Assembly: GCA_033296885.1 (NCBI GenBank)
Contig: MU863938.1
Location: 144,300-208,299 of the forward strand
Length of the DNA: 64,000 nt
Direction: 5' to 3'
Source: Triangularia verruculosa
Taxonomy: Eukaryota > Ascomycota > Sordariomycetes > Sordariales > Podosporaceae
The first letter of the stretch is position 1; each line of letters starts with the position of its first letter. This document shows positions 10,863 to 20,915 of the stretch, one piece after another. The position numbers were made by a program, and so were the translations under genes. The notes below the pieces were generated by a model. That model saw only the letters and a list, made by a program, of their open reading frames with translations. It made no database searches and was not told the origin of the DNA.

Positions 10863-10954
10863 TCGGGTATGGTGTAGCGGTAACATCGTTGACTCTCACT
10901 TCTCAGAAGTGTCTGTTCTCTCAACAGCCCCGGGTTCGACTCCCGGTATCCGAG
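10863..10954 (+). tRNA. tRNA-Glu (anticodon CTC) with 21-nt intron
   Basis: Cloverleaf drawn by hand. The acceptor stem TCGGGTA pairs with TATCCGA (one G-U). The D stem is GTGT/ACAT with an AGCGGTA loop. The anticodon stem GTTGA/TCAAC holds the loop CT-CTC-A then C. The T arm is CCGGG/CCCGG around TTCGACT. The anticodon CTC is at 10895-10897. A 21-nt intron (10899-10919) sits between positions 37 and 38, the canonical place. The internal A box (GTGTAGCGGTAAC-like) and B box (GGTTCGACTCC) are intact. The discriminator base is G. Confidence 0.93.
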
Positions 10955-10958
10955 TCTC

Positions 10959-10963
10959 TTTTT
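10959..10963 (+). terminator. Pol III T-run terminator of tRNA-Glu
   Basis: TTTTT starts five bases after the discriminator base of the tRNA. This is the expected RNA polymerase III stop signal. Confidence 0.8.
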
Positions 10964-13900
10964 GCACATTTCTTCTTCTTTTTACCATTATTTCCCCGCA
11001 CCTTGCGGCACACCATCGATACACTATCGATATCAGAACAAACTCAGAGATATTTCCACGTTGTTTTCCATGATCGTACACCTGGCCTGATTGGTTGCGC
11101 TGCGATATTGGATGCAGCCTTTGACCCCCACGAATCTCCTAGGAGCACAGACCCATGCAATACTTGCTGCAGCGGCCCCATCAATCAATGATGACCAAGG
11201 CTCGGCAGTTCTGTCGTCCTGTCAGGCATGATGAGAAAGCCAGACCGCCGAGGTTGAGAGGTGGACACGGGAATGACCGGGCGAATTTACACGACGATCA
11301 GACGCGCAAGAAATCAGTATCGTATTGATGGTGCCAATCGCATAGGCTAGCTACCCCTTATCGCCCAGGGCGGCGCAATCCTACCCCAAGTCCCAACACC
11401 ACCGGATTCGCAAGTAAACGACGACATCCCACGTTCTGCACCGAGAGGACACTATCGTCCACTGTATAACCGCGCCATTGGCTGATGTATCATATTACCA
11501 GCTACTTATAAGACCATTTTCTCATTACCAGGAAGCAGGAGGGGAGCATCGTGCCAATATATATCTAGTTCTCGGCACATCACCACGTCCGATTACCTGC
11601 ATAAGATGGTGCGAGTGCGAGATGCCATTCGAGTCTCTCCTGTAGGCCGAGCCCTCTCGGGGGCCGTGGCACGCAACGAAACCTAGGTACCCTCGAGTGC
11701 GTCGAGGAGGGGTGGTATCATCGCGCGGTTTAGATTGCCTTCTGGATAAGGTGGGGTATTTTGGACCACTATTTCTGATCCCTTCTACATCATCCTTCCA
11801 TTCCCATCATGCAGTTGGACGAATGAGTCGATGTGCGTGGAGGCTGGGCGCAGCCGGACCCCGAAATGTGAGTGAGAAGCACCCCCAACTATGAATATAT
11901 CGTGCATCGGGCTGATTTCCCTCTTGCAGGGCGGAAGGCATAAGATGTGACAGAGGAGGAAAATTTCGTGTTTGTTGAGCGAGTCTGAGGGTGGGCTCAG
12001 TAATCCACTGGGTGGTCAAGAGGGGATATAAGGCCTGGGGGCTTTGGTGATCATCAAGGCCATGCGTCTCCCAGTTTCCTTCTCCATCACCAGACACTTT
12101 GGCGGCAGACGTCCCGTTGAGATCGACACACCTTCGTTTTATATCAGACATCAGCCTAGCCATTTATGTCATTACATTACCCATTGATACCACCATACGC
12201 CTCCATCACCACGACAATCACCTAATGTCCGATAAGCTCTGCGATCACAATCTCACGCACGGCTGCCGCGCAGTCGTGGCAAGTTCTGTCTCGCTGTGCG
12301 ACACCTGCGAAAAAGGAGCGTGTTGATCGGGTTTCTTCACGCTACGCATGACTCAACCAACTGTTCACCCCGTGACGACTCTGCCTTGACAAAATACAAC
12401 ACAAGACTGCCAACATATCTCGGCGGGTGCTGCACCCGATGCTACATGTTCACGACTATTATTCAATCCATTGCTACGCACTGCTTACGGCTCTCTGATT
12501 TGTCATCTGTTTTGTGCTTTTTTTATGGCACCACAACCTGCATTTACTTTTTCTTATCATCGACGGGTCGGTTGCAACATTGATTGCGCCACGACCTATC
12601 GCAATATACCTTACTCATCTGAGTGAGCTTATCTTTTCTTTCTCGCTCCGGTCACCTAGCAAAAGCATGTGTGGTGCCGGCTTCTGGCGAGAGGTGTACG
12701 AGGAGGAGGAGGAGGATCACGAGGTTACTGCGAATGATGACGGTGATGGTGGATAAGCAGGGGTTTCAAATGTTGGGAGCATGGTACAGGCTTGATGTCT
12801 TCTTTTTAGTTCGGTGCTTTCTGGGTTTCCAGGTACAAGATTGCAAATGGAAATGTTGTAGGAGATGGAGATAATGTATGCGAAAACAGGGACCATTGGC
12901 AGAGGTATACAAAGGGTGTGCTTTTTTATCATCGGGCGAGCTTGATGTTTTTCATGTACTGATGATTTGACGGTTTTGAATCTCGTTGATGGTTGTTGGG
13001 CCTCGAGCAAAGTATCCGGGAAATCTGAAATAGTCAACTTGGGCAATTAATACGATGTTTTCATTCTGATACACCGTATCCCTTGTATAGCGCGGGTCAA
13101 GTGCCGGCTGACATCATCAAAGCTCGGTTTCTCGTTACTATGTGCGGGTGATAAATTGCAAGAGCTGGGATAGGAGACTGGACAATGTCGTGCTGGTGAG
13201 CTGCTATAGTGCAAAAACAAGAGACTGGTGGAGCCCAGACCCGAGTCCGAGGAACAATAGGAAGACAGAGCTTCCTATTGTTTCAGGCTACATTTATTGT
13301 CGGTTCTGGCAACCATCATACCTCTGAACCCCTCTAGTTTCCTCCATAAGAAAGTTATGGGAGTCTTATCAAGCCTATAAAACCAGACAGCCATCTAGAA
13401 ACTGGGCAGTTGCGTGTGGGGTGCACCAGTTTCAGGGGCTCAGGGCGACAACCAGGGGTTTTGTTTACATGTTTTCTTGGCACACTCCTACCACCCACCA
13501 AGCAAGGGCCCAGATCTCGATGGACGATCTCGATTTGATCGAGACTGCTGCTGGAAAGTTGGCGATCAATAGGCGACTGAATGCTGGAGAGCTCGAGGGC
13601 TAAGTAGCCATTAATGAATACCCTGTTGTGTTCAGCGTGTTGTGTTCAATGTGCTTGGGGATGGAATCCGCACACTTTTGTGGCAGTGACTTTGACTTGA
13701 ACGTCGACGGCATCTCCGTTGACAGCGCCCGGATGATGGTGCCGGTGAAGAGGACCCTGATTTACGCCAAGGCCGATACCCGAGTGACAGCTCCACTGTG
13801 ATACGGCTGTGGCGCTGATCCGCTGTCGCGCGTCAAACTAATAGAGCTTGAACGACGAAGACAGGAGCTGTGTTCAGTGTCACCAAGATAGCAAGACGTC

Positions 13901-14300
13901 CAGTTAAGGGCACTGGAAAAACCGTGGAAGTTTTTCACGTGCTTTTTGTGGTGCAAGGCAACTCCAAAAAGTCCACTTCAGCCCAGTTCCACAGGCAGCG
14001 TCTGGGTCGGATGAGACGGCATCGACATCTCTTGGCGGGCGCATTGGCAAAGTGGGGTGACGTTCAGTACATGGTTGGCCTCCCTCTGGGCGCAACAACA
14101 AACCAAATGAACGGGAATCAATCCCAGGCGATGCCCAGAGCACAGTGAATCCACCTGCCCATTTCCGCCGCGCGTCGGCTGCCCGTCATAAAGGTCCTCC
14201 ACCGCCCTTCTACCTATCTCTGCCAGTCGTTCTGGTGCTCCCTTTCGCAAGTCAACAGCGAGTTTCCGTGAATCTCACCGTCGCAAATTACAGCACAAAC
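10964..14300. other. 3.3-kb region without a supportable gene
   Basis: Short ORFs are scattered on both strands, but none shows a recognisable domain, a coherent exon chain or a plausible start context. Visible items are a GAG/GAA-rich patch at 12700-12720 and the perfect hairpin at 13253-13282. It may hold long regulatory sequence or a non-coding transcript; I cannot show either. Confidence 0.5.
13253..13282. repeat. Perfect 12-bp hairpin with 6-nt loop
   Basis: AACAATAGGAAG, loop ACAGAG, then CTTCCTATTGTT. The arms are exact reverse complements. Confidence 0.9.
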
Positions 14301-14933
14301 ATGTCTGGATATCCTCCACAGCAGGGGTAAGTGTTCTCGCAGGCGTCACCCAGGCGCCTTTGGCTGTGGAATGTGTTTTCCGATGGCGACTGATCCATTC
14401 AGGTTTGCGATTTCCTGACTGGTGGTCGCAAATCGCCAGATCAGTTGCATCTGGAAGACAAATGGTCTACAAACATACACCAACGACATGAGACTGACGT
14501 GATTTGCCTTTTGCAGCGGTTACTACCCCCAAGCCCCTCCCCAAGGGTACCCTCCCCAGGGCTATCCCCCACCGGATGGCGGTTATCCCCCGCAGGGCTA
14601 TCCTCCTCAGGGCTACCCCCCTCCTCAGCAGCAGATGCAGTACCAGCAAGCGCCCCCTCCCAAGGAGGAGAAGAGCCACGGCTGCCTCTACACCTGGTGA
14701 GTGACTTTATTTTGGGATGGCGAACGAGAAGGTAGACTGTGGCAGGGTTAGGGTCATTCGTATGCTTCTGACTGTCTTCCCAACCCCTGCCAATGGCTTG
14801 CGCTCGCCCACTGCCACAGCGATCTCTCATGAGTTTTACTGACTTTTATCACAGCGTTGCCGCAATGTGCTGCTGCTGGCTCTGCGGAGAGACCTGCGAA
14901 TGCTGCCTCGAATGCCTCGACTGCTGCTTCTAA
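14301..14933 (+). CDS. Proline-rich CYSTM-type (Cys-rich tail) protein
   Basis: Exons 14301-14326, 14517-14696 and 14855-14933; 94 aa. The first exon encodes only MSGYPPQQG. Residues 1-60 are made of GYPPQ-type repeats followed by a QQQMQYQQ stretch. The last 25 residues are packed with Cys (MCCCWLCGETCECCLECLDCCF), the pattern of the cysteine-rich transmembrane module. Such proteins are small, tail-anchored or palmitoylated membrane proteins linked to stress tolerance in eukaryotes. The short first exon and splice phases (2 and 2) give one continuous frame, which supports the model. A role beyond the family name is not visible. Confidence 0.85.
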
Positions 14934-15574
14934 GCGGTCTGACGACTCGAAACCGATGAATAACAACCGAATGAGATGATGTTTTTCTGGCATTGCGAGT
15001 CTTGATGGATTGGGCGACGTGTTTTCGAAAGGAAGTTTACGGGGGGTCATAATCAACAGGAGGCGAGGACTGATGTAGGGCAGGATTCGGTGCTGCCCAG
15101 CTGAACAAGAGACCCTCTTGCGATACGACACGGCCTTTTTTCTTTGCGCTCTTCCTACGTTTTTTTTATCTTAGCGAAATCCAGATACCATTGCGCTTGC
15201 GTCCACTGTCTCGCGACATGACAGGTCCAACACTTTACGCTTACTGTACCTTTTGTGCTCTACCACAGTATACTGATTGGAGGATCTGGATGACAAAGCT
15301 GGGCTTGCATGCTGACCGTATTGAGTTAGCAGTTTCGGACATGGCTATTCGTCAGCCGCAGTATCCAAGATGCAAACACCAGGGGGTTTGGACATTGCTC
15401 ACCGCAGAGAGGGCAGAACCTGACCTCAGCTGAGATAATGGTACCTAATAGCGTTCGACAAGCGTCAGAAGCTGAGGAAGATGGACAACATAAAAAAGAG
15501 GACAATTCTTTCTGGAGGACAGCCCTCTTCTACTAACTCCATCACCTTGAACCGCCAAACCACCTGAAGTCAAA
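14934..15574. other. Intergenic
   Basis: 3' flank of the CYSTM gene and promoter of the calpain-like gene. No gene seen. Confidence 0.4.
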
Positions 15575-17894
15575 ATGTCCGAACGCAGCTCTCCAGAAAC
15601 CTCCAGAAGCAAGACACCGCCCCAGGAGCAAATCCACTCCTTTTGGGACAAATACATCACCAAATCCCCCGGCAAAGTCACCACCATCTTTCCTCCCTCT
15701 CTTTACTCCAGTCTCCTCCCTCGCCCATCCACCTTGACCAAAAATGACAACACCGCCACCACCACCACCACCAACTTTGGCAGCTCCTACGCCGCGGCAG
15801 CAGACGCCTGCCGCGCCAAGATCGCCCGGATCGTCCGCGACTGCCACCGCACCAACTCCAAGTTCACCGATCCAGACTTTGACCTGAGGGGAAACCAATG
15901 GGACTGTCTCTTGGGCTTGAACTGGCGATCCCCTCCTACCAAGGGCAACCCGGCCGCCGTCGAGAGCGCCCTTGGGACGCTGGAGACGATGCAGGTGTTT
16001 GACGGCACGGATTGCCTTCAGCTGACGGTGCCGATGCTGAGGAAGATCATGGGGCGGAAGGTGCTGGATGAGCGGGAGCAAGAGCGGAGTGACAATCTCG
16101 AGTACGACCCCGACCCGAAGGCGGTTCACAGGGTTGGGTGGATTTTCGAGGATCCCAGGTTCGAGGTGGAGGGGTTCAGCAGTTCGGACATTATGCAGGG
16201 GAGCAATAGTATGGATTGCTGGTGGTTGTCTGCTGTGGCTACCATCTGCCATCGCCGGGAGCTGATGGACAGGATTTGTGTTGCGAGGGACGAGGAGTGC
16301 GGGGTGTACGGGTTTGTGTTTTATCGGGATGGCGGGTGGGTGTATACCGTGGTGGATGACCACTTGTGTCTGACGAATGGGGATTATGAAGGGGGCGGGC
16401 ATGACCCGAGCAATGCTATTGTGAAGAAGTGGAGGAAGGATAAGCAGACGGGGAGCCAGGCGTTGTACTTTGCGGCTTGCAGGGAGGAGAACGAGACGTG
16501 GTTGCCGCTGCTGGAGAAGGCGTATGCCAAGGTTCATGGGGACTATCATGCTATTTGGGGCGGGTGGGTTGGTGAGGGAGTCGAGGATCTGACGGGAGGT
16601 GTTAACTCTGAGCTGGCGTTGGAGGATGTGCTGTCCAAGGAGAACTTGTGGAAAGAGTTGGTCAATGAGAATGGCAACTTTGTGTTCGGGCTGGATATCT
16701 TGGACAGGAACGGCTCAGATAAGAATGGACTGGCTAATGCCCATGCCTATTCTCTCTTGGCAGCGAGGGAGGAGGTCGGGGAGGATGGAAAAACCGTCAG
16801 ACTGGTCAAGATCAGGTTTGTTCTCTTCTTGCCAGCTTGCAGAAGTGCCAATGCTAACAAGGACGCAGAAATCCCTGGGGCGAGCGTGGCGGCGACGGCA
16901 TGGGCGAGTGGACTGGACCATGGTCCGATGGCTCCAAAGAGTGGACTCCATTCTGGCTCACCAAGCTCGATTATCGCTTCGAAGATGACGGTGTCTTTTG
17001 GATGACCTACAACGACATGCTCCACACGTTCACAAACCTCTACCGCACTCGCCTCTTTGATGACCAGTGGGCTGTGGCTCAGGAATGGACAAACATTAAT
17101 GTTGCGTGGGTCTCTGGCTACTTGCAGCGCAAGTTTGTCATCGAGGTGAAGACAGCCACCACTGCCGTCTTCGTTTTGCAACAGGTACGTAACTTGTCCC
17201 TGCTTTTCTGCTGGTGAGCTCAACTGACTATGGGCAGCTCGATACTCGCTACTTCAACGGCCTTGAGGGGGAATACTCGTTCTTGCTGCATTTCATCCTC
17301 CAAAAGCAAGGTGCTGAGCCTGGCGACTATCTATGCCGCGTGCGCCCTCAAGCCGAAAACTTCTTCCGCGCCAATCGATCCATCAACTGCGAGATTGATC
17401 TCGAGCCGGGCATTTATGAGGTGCTGCCAAAGATCACTGCTGAGCGGGACACAAGTAAGCCTCCCGTCGAGAACATTGTCAAGTTCTCGGCGCGGCGTCG
17501 TCCGGAGAAGTTGAGACAGGTTGGATTGAGCTTTGATCTGGCTCATGCGAAGGCTTTCAAAGAGGGGGAGAAGGAGGGTGATGGGTGGGAGACTGAGCAG
17601 GAGGATGAAGGGGAGGAAAAGGCGAGCGTGACCGAGGCTGGCGAGGAAACACCGGAAGGGTCTGATGAAGCTCAGGCTGCCGTTGGTAATGGTGAGGGCC
17701 AACAAGATGCGCAGCGAGCGGAAGGAAATGGCGACGAGAGTGATGATGATGAAGACGACGAGGATCAACCTTCACCCTGGAACGCGGTGGCTGTCATTGG
17801 TCTCCGTGTCTATTCGCAGGATCCCGAGCTTGCTATCAAGCTGGCCTCACCCAGAAATGATGAGGAAGCCGCAAGTGTCGTTAGAGGAACATAG
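15575..17894 (+). CDS. Calpain-like cysteine protease
   Basis: Exons 15575-16815, 16869-17184 and 17238-17894; 737 aa. The catalytic triad of the calpain fold is complete: Cys in SMDCWWLSAVA (residue about 214), His in ANAHAYSLL (about 394) and Asn in RNPWGER, which is formed across the first intron. The WxxPFWLTKLDYRFEDDGVFWMTYNDML block is the usual end of protease core IIb. A C2-like beta domain follows (residues about 470-640). The tail is very acidic (DESDDDEDDEDQ), interrupted by a short VAVIGLRVYSQDPELAIKL segment. There is no penta-EF-hand domain, as usual for fungal atypical calpains. It is not the PalB/Rim13 type by the motifs I can see. A likely cytosolic, calcium- or stress-responsive limited-proteolysis enzyme. 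CWW instead of the common CWF at the active-site helix is a small oddity. Confidence 0.9.
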
Positions 17895-18377
17895 GGTCAG
17901 TGCTAGCATTGAGCCGGAACTTCCATCCCGATACTGTGGAGACAGCTGCAGCAGGGGTGAGTGTTCAGTAACTCAAATTGAATGACGAGCTGAAGTGTTT
18001 TGTTTGTTACGTGTTCCATTGTTGAATTGGCCAATCATCAAAGAACTTGTCATTGTATGCCAATAAGGCGCCCTGGGCTGTCGGCATAAAACACAAAAAC
18101 AGACCGAGGCGAGTGGTGATGTCATGTCCACAAGTTGTAGGGAAGGTATCTAGTGGTAAAGTGTGGAGAGTCATGATGTATTCATGGCGTCACGAAGTTT
18201 GAATAAAGCAATCTCGAACGATCCTACAACTATTTAGTCCTGGGCTACCCCAAGCATTTTACTGTACCTGCATTCTGTCGTTGCATCAAGAAATTGACAC
18301 CCCAAACAACTCAGCACTCGCGCACCAGTCAAACCACAACAAACAGATTACGAGTCACCACTCTTGTGCCTCTCACC
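17895..18377. other. Intergenic
   Basis: 3' flank of the calpain gene and promoter of the con-6-type gene. No gene seen. Confidence 0.4.
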
Positions 18378-18659
18378 ATGCCCGAGCTCCGCGAAAACCC
18401 CAAGCAGCGCGACGTCGTTGGCGATGCGGCTCAGGAGAACGCTCTTCAGGCTCCAGAGGAGATCAGCAACCAGGCCCGTGGCCACAAGGCCAATTTGAGC
18501 AATCCCAGTGAGTCACCCTTACTGTAAAGCTAAGTGTACCTTAGGCTGTGTGCTAACCAACGCCACAAAGACACAAGCGAGGAGTCCAAGGAAAACTCGA
18601 GACAGAAGCTGGAGGAGTTGGGCGGTGAGAATGCTTTTTTCAGCAAGGATTCTAAGTAA
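18378..18659 (+). CDS. Conidiation protein 6 (con-6) family
   Basis: Exons 18378-18507 and 18571-18659; 72 aa. The intron splits the conserved motif. The con-6 motif reads RGHKANLSNPNTSEESKENSR, matching the HKA-LSNP--SEE-KE-SR pattern of the family. The protein is small, charged and disordered, like the Neurospora con-6 product, which accumulates in free conidia and is induced in development. Neurospora CON-6 has two such motifs; only one full motif is visible here, plus a weaker upstream EEISNQARG. It is expected to be developmentally regulated, but no regulatory site is identified. Confidence 0.88.
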
Positions 18660-18860
18660 AGCGATGGTCTTTCGAGAGAAATGACCAGTTATGATTCTGG
18701 CGTTAAGGGCGACTTATGGTACTGAGTTGGGTTCTTTAGCAATAAGCACGGATCAATGTACAGTTTTAAACTCGCATGTATGTTCTTCTTCTATTGAACC
18801 CGTTCAACTGCAATTACCAGCACCCCACCATACTTCAACCGGTGACGGGACTCTGTTTAC

Positions 18861-20372
18861 TCAACTGTTGATCTTCTTATCCTCTTTCTTCTTCTTCCAG
18901 TCCTTTTCCACACGCCACTGGTCCTTGAGCTGCAGCGAAGTTGCAGATACCAAGTCGCAGCCTTTATGGCCCCATTTCTCCTCGTATATGCGCCTCCCGG
19001 CATCAGTCAAGGTCCAAAACGCACTGTGAAACCCATCTGCATTGTAATAAAACGGCTCTCCCTCACCACCTCTCTGGGCCCGCTGCCAGTTGTTTCTCTG
19101 TTCAGCCCCGTCTCGGTATTTGTACTGTCCCATCTCATCTCCCACCGCTCTCAATACTCGGAAATATTCCAGCTCGTCTGCAGACATCCCATCTTCTTCT
19201 CTCTTAACCTTGCCCTCTTTTTCTTTTTCTTTCTTCTCCTTCTGTTCCTTCTCCGCCTTGGCTTTGGCAATCTTCTCCTCCTGCTCTGGCGGCAACGGCG
19301 CTGGATCGATAAATTTCGGCTTCTTCCCCTTGTTCCGGTACAGCACCTCCAGATCCTCCAACACAGTCGAGACATCGTTGATGATCCCCACCCTCCTCGC
19401 CTTCATCGTCCACCCATCCATCCCCATCTTGGCGTTCATGTCGCAGTCCGTCGCATAGTACGGAATCAGCGAGTCCCACCCCCCGACAGCCTCTATCGCC
19501 TCCCTGTTGACAAGCGTCAAATGATCGTATTGATACCATCTGAATCCCCAGCGTTCTTTTCTCTTGATCACCGTCTGCAGATCGCGAAGGCAGTTCTCGT
19601 AGATGGTGCGGTATCCCCTTTTCCCGGCTTGAACTGGAGCCATGATGTCTTTTCTTTCCGCCTCGCTGTAGAACTCCCAGCTTCCGTCCGCCGGCCGGTT
19701 GATAAAGTCGAGGCCTTCCTCGAAGGAGAATACAAGAACGTCTTGGTGGCTGTAGAAGTAGTAAGGGTGGTCTTCTTGGTACGCAATCGACAGGAAGAAA
19801 TTCTGCATCTGCGCAAAGGTGAGCAGGACCGGGGTCTGGACCACGGTGACGCCCAGTCGGTGGAGGGTGGTGTGGTTGAGGTAGAAGGGGTTCTGGAGGG
19901 TGAGTCTGCCCTGCTTGTTCATGTTGTGCACGCCCGTATTCTCGACGACGTAGATGTTTTCTGGCGGCCATCCGGCGGTGATATAGCCGACGACTGCTTG
20001 GAGAAGCATAGGCCACTGGCGAGTGAAGCCGATGAAGAGTGGAGGAGGGCGGTCGAGGCCGTATTCCTTGTGCATTTCTGGCCGGGGGATGTTGTGTTTA
20101 GGTATTGAAGGGGGATCGGCTGCTGTGTTGGCTAGCAAGGGGAAAGGGTCGAAGACGGGAGGTGGGAGCCATGATGGTGTTGGCTTGTATCGCGGCGGCG
20201 GGACATCTTTCTCGGGTGAAGTGATGGGTTTCAGGATATCTGGGATGGATTTGAGGAACGAGGAGCTTTTTTGGCTTGGTGGGTTTCTGTAAGAATGATA
20301 GAAAAGGAATGAGAGGGTGATGAAGAAAAATATGAGAATTGTATGTCGCGTGAGTCGCGTGAGGGCGAGCAT
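18861..20372 (-). CDS. Type II membrane glycosyltransferase-like protein
   Basis: 503 aa, single exon, from the ATG at 20372. This start is chosen because it places a transmembrane anchor (TILIFFFITLSFLFYHSY) at residues about 10-30, giving Golgi type II topology; the longer frame to 20564 adds an odd leader. The luminal part has an N-terminal Rossmann-like segment with IYVVENTG, an acidic FYSHQDVLVFS block, a YDHLTLVNREAIEAVGGWDS block and a DCDMNAKMGMDG block that could serve as the DxD-type metal site. A long K/E-rich insertion occupies residues about 375-410. It resembles uncharacterised fungal GT2/GT-A-like proteins, but I cannot name the donor or acceptor sugar. Confidence 0.75.
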   Translation of the reverse strand: MLALTRLTRHTILIFFFITLSFLFYHSYRNPPSQKSSSFLKSIPDILKPITSPEKDVPPPRYKPTPSWLPPPVFDPFPLLANTAADPPSIPKHNIPRPEMHKEYGLDRPPPLFIGFTRQWPMLLQAVVGYITAGWPPENIYVVENTGVHNMNKQGRLTLQNPFYLNHTTLHRLGVTVVQTPVLLTFAQMQNFFLSIAYQEDHPYYFYSHQDVLVFSFEEGLDFINRPADGSWEFYSEAERKDIMAPVQAGKRGYRTIYENCLRDLQTVIKRKERWGFRWYQYDHLTLVNREAIEAVGGWDSLIPYYATDCDMNAKMGMDGWTMKARRVGIINDVSTVLEDLEVLYRNKGKKPKFIDPAPLPPEQEEKIAKAKAEKEQKEKKEKEKEGKVKREEDGMSADELEYFRVLRAVGDEMGQYKYRDGAEQRNNWQRAQRGGEGEPFYYNADGFHSAFWTLTDAGRRIYEEKWGHKGCDLVSATSLQLKDQWRVEKDWKKKKEDKKINS

Positions 20373-20915
20373 TGTCACATGTTGGTCAAAAATCGCGTGA
20401 ATTTCATTGCTCGGAGAAAGTTGAAAAAAGTTTATCGGTCGCCATGTGGAAGCTCTCCCATCCCGCCTCCTGCTGATGACCCCTGAGGCCGAAAGATGGT
20501 GTGTTACATTTGCGGCACAGCATTCATGCCAACGTGATGCGAGGCGAACTAAACGCGTCAACAACCTTTGCGAGTTCTGCGCTTACGACAAGAGCCCGAA
20601 ATGAAGTGTTTCTGTGCTGGCCTGGAGTAGGAGCTTTTGAGAGAACACCGGAGCCACAAAACCATAGTCATCTGGGGCTCCTCCATTACAGGTTACCTAC
20701 CTACCTAGGTACCTTGGTTACAAGTCGGTTGCACGCAACAATGTTGTTTTACCACAATAAGGGCAATGGGCTTGCAAGTCTCATTCCTCTCCCTATTTAG
20801 GTATCTATCAGTGTAGGTATTCCTGTTTGAGCCTTTATAGCACCCCTAACCCTAGGTATTTGGATCCGGTTCCTCTGAAGCCCCTTTTCTCTGTCTACCA
20901 TCTCAAGTAATCACA
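20373..20915. other. Intergenic with TAGGTA-type motifs
   Basis: No gene. Contains CCTACCTAGGTACC near 20700 and other short TAGGTA runs, a motif scattered through the intergenic DNA of this window. Confidence 0.5.

Noticed and set aside
15542..16549. 335-aa minus-strand ORF inside the calpain gene
   Set aside because: Antisense of the calpain exon 1, with His/Leu/Pro-rich shadow composition.
18966..20108. 380-aa plus-strand ORF opposite the glycosyltransferase gene
   Set aside because: It is the antisense shadow of a well-supported minus-strand gene and has no domain or typical composition of its own.
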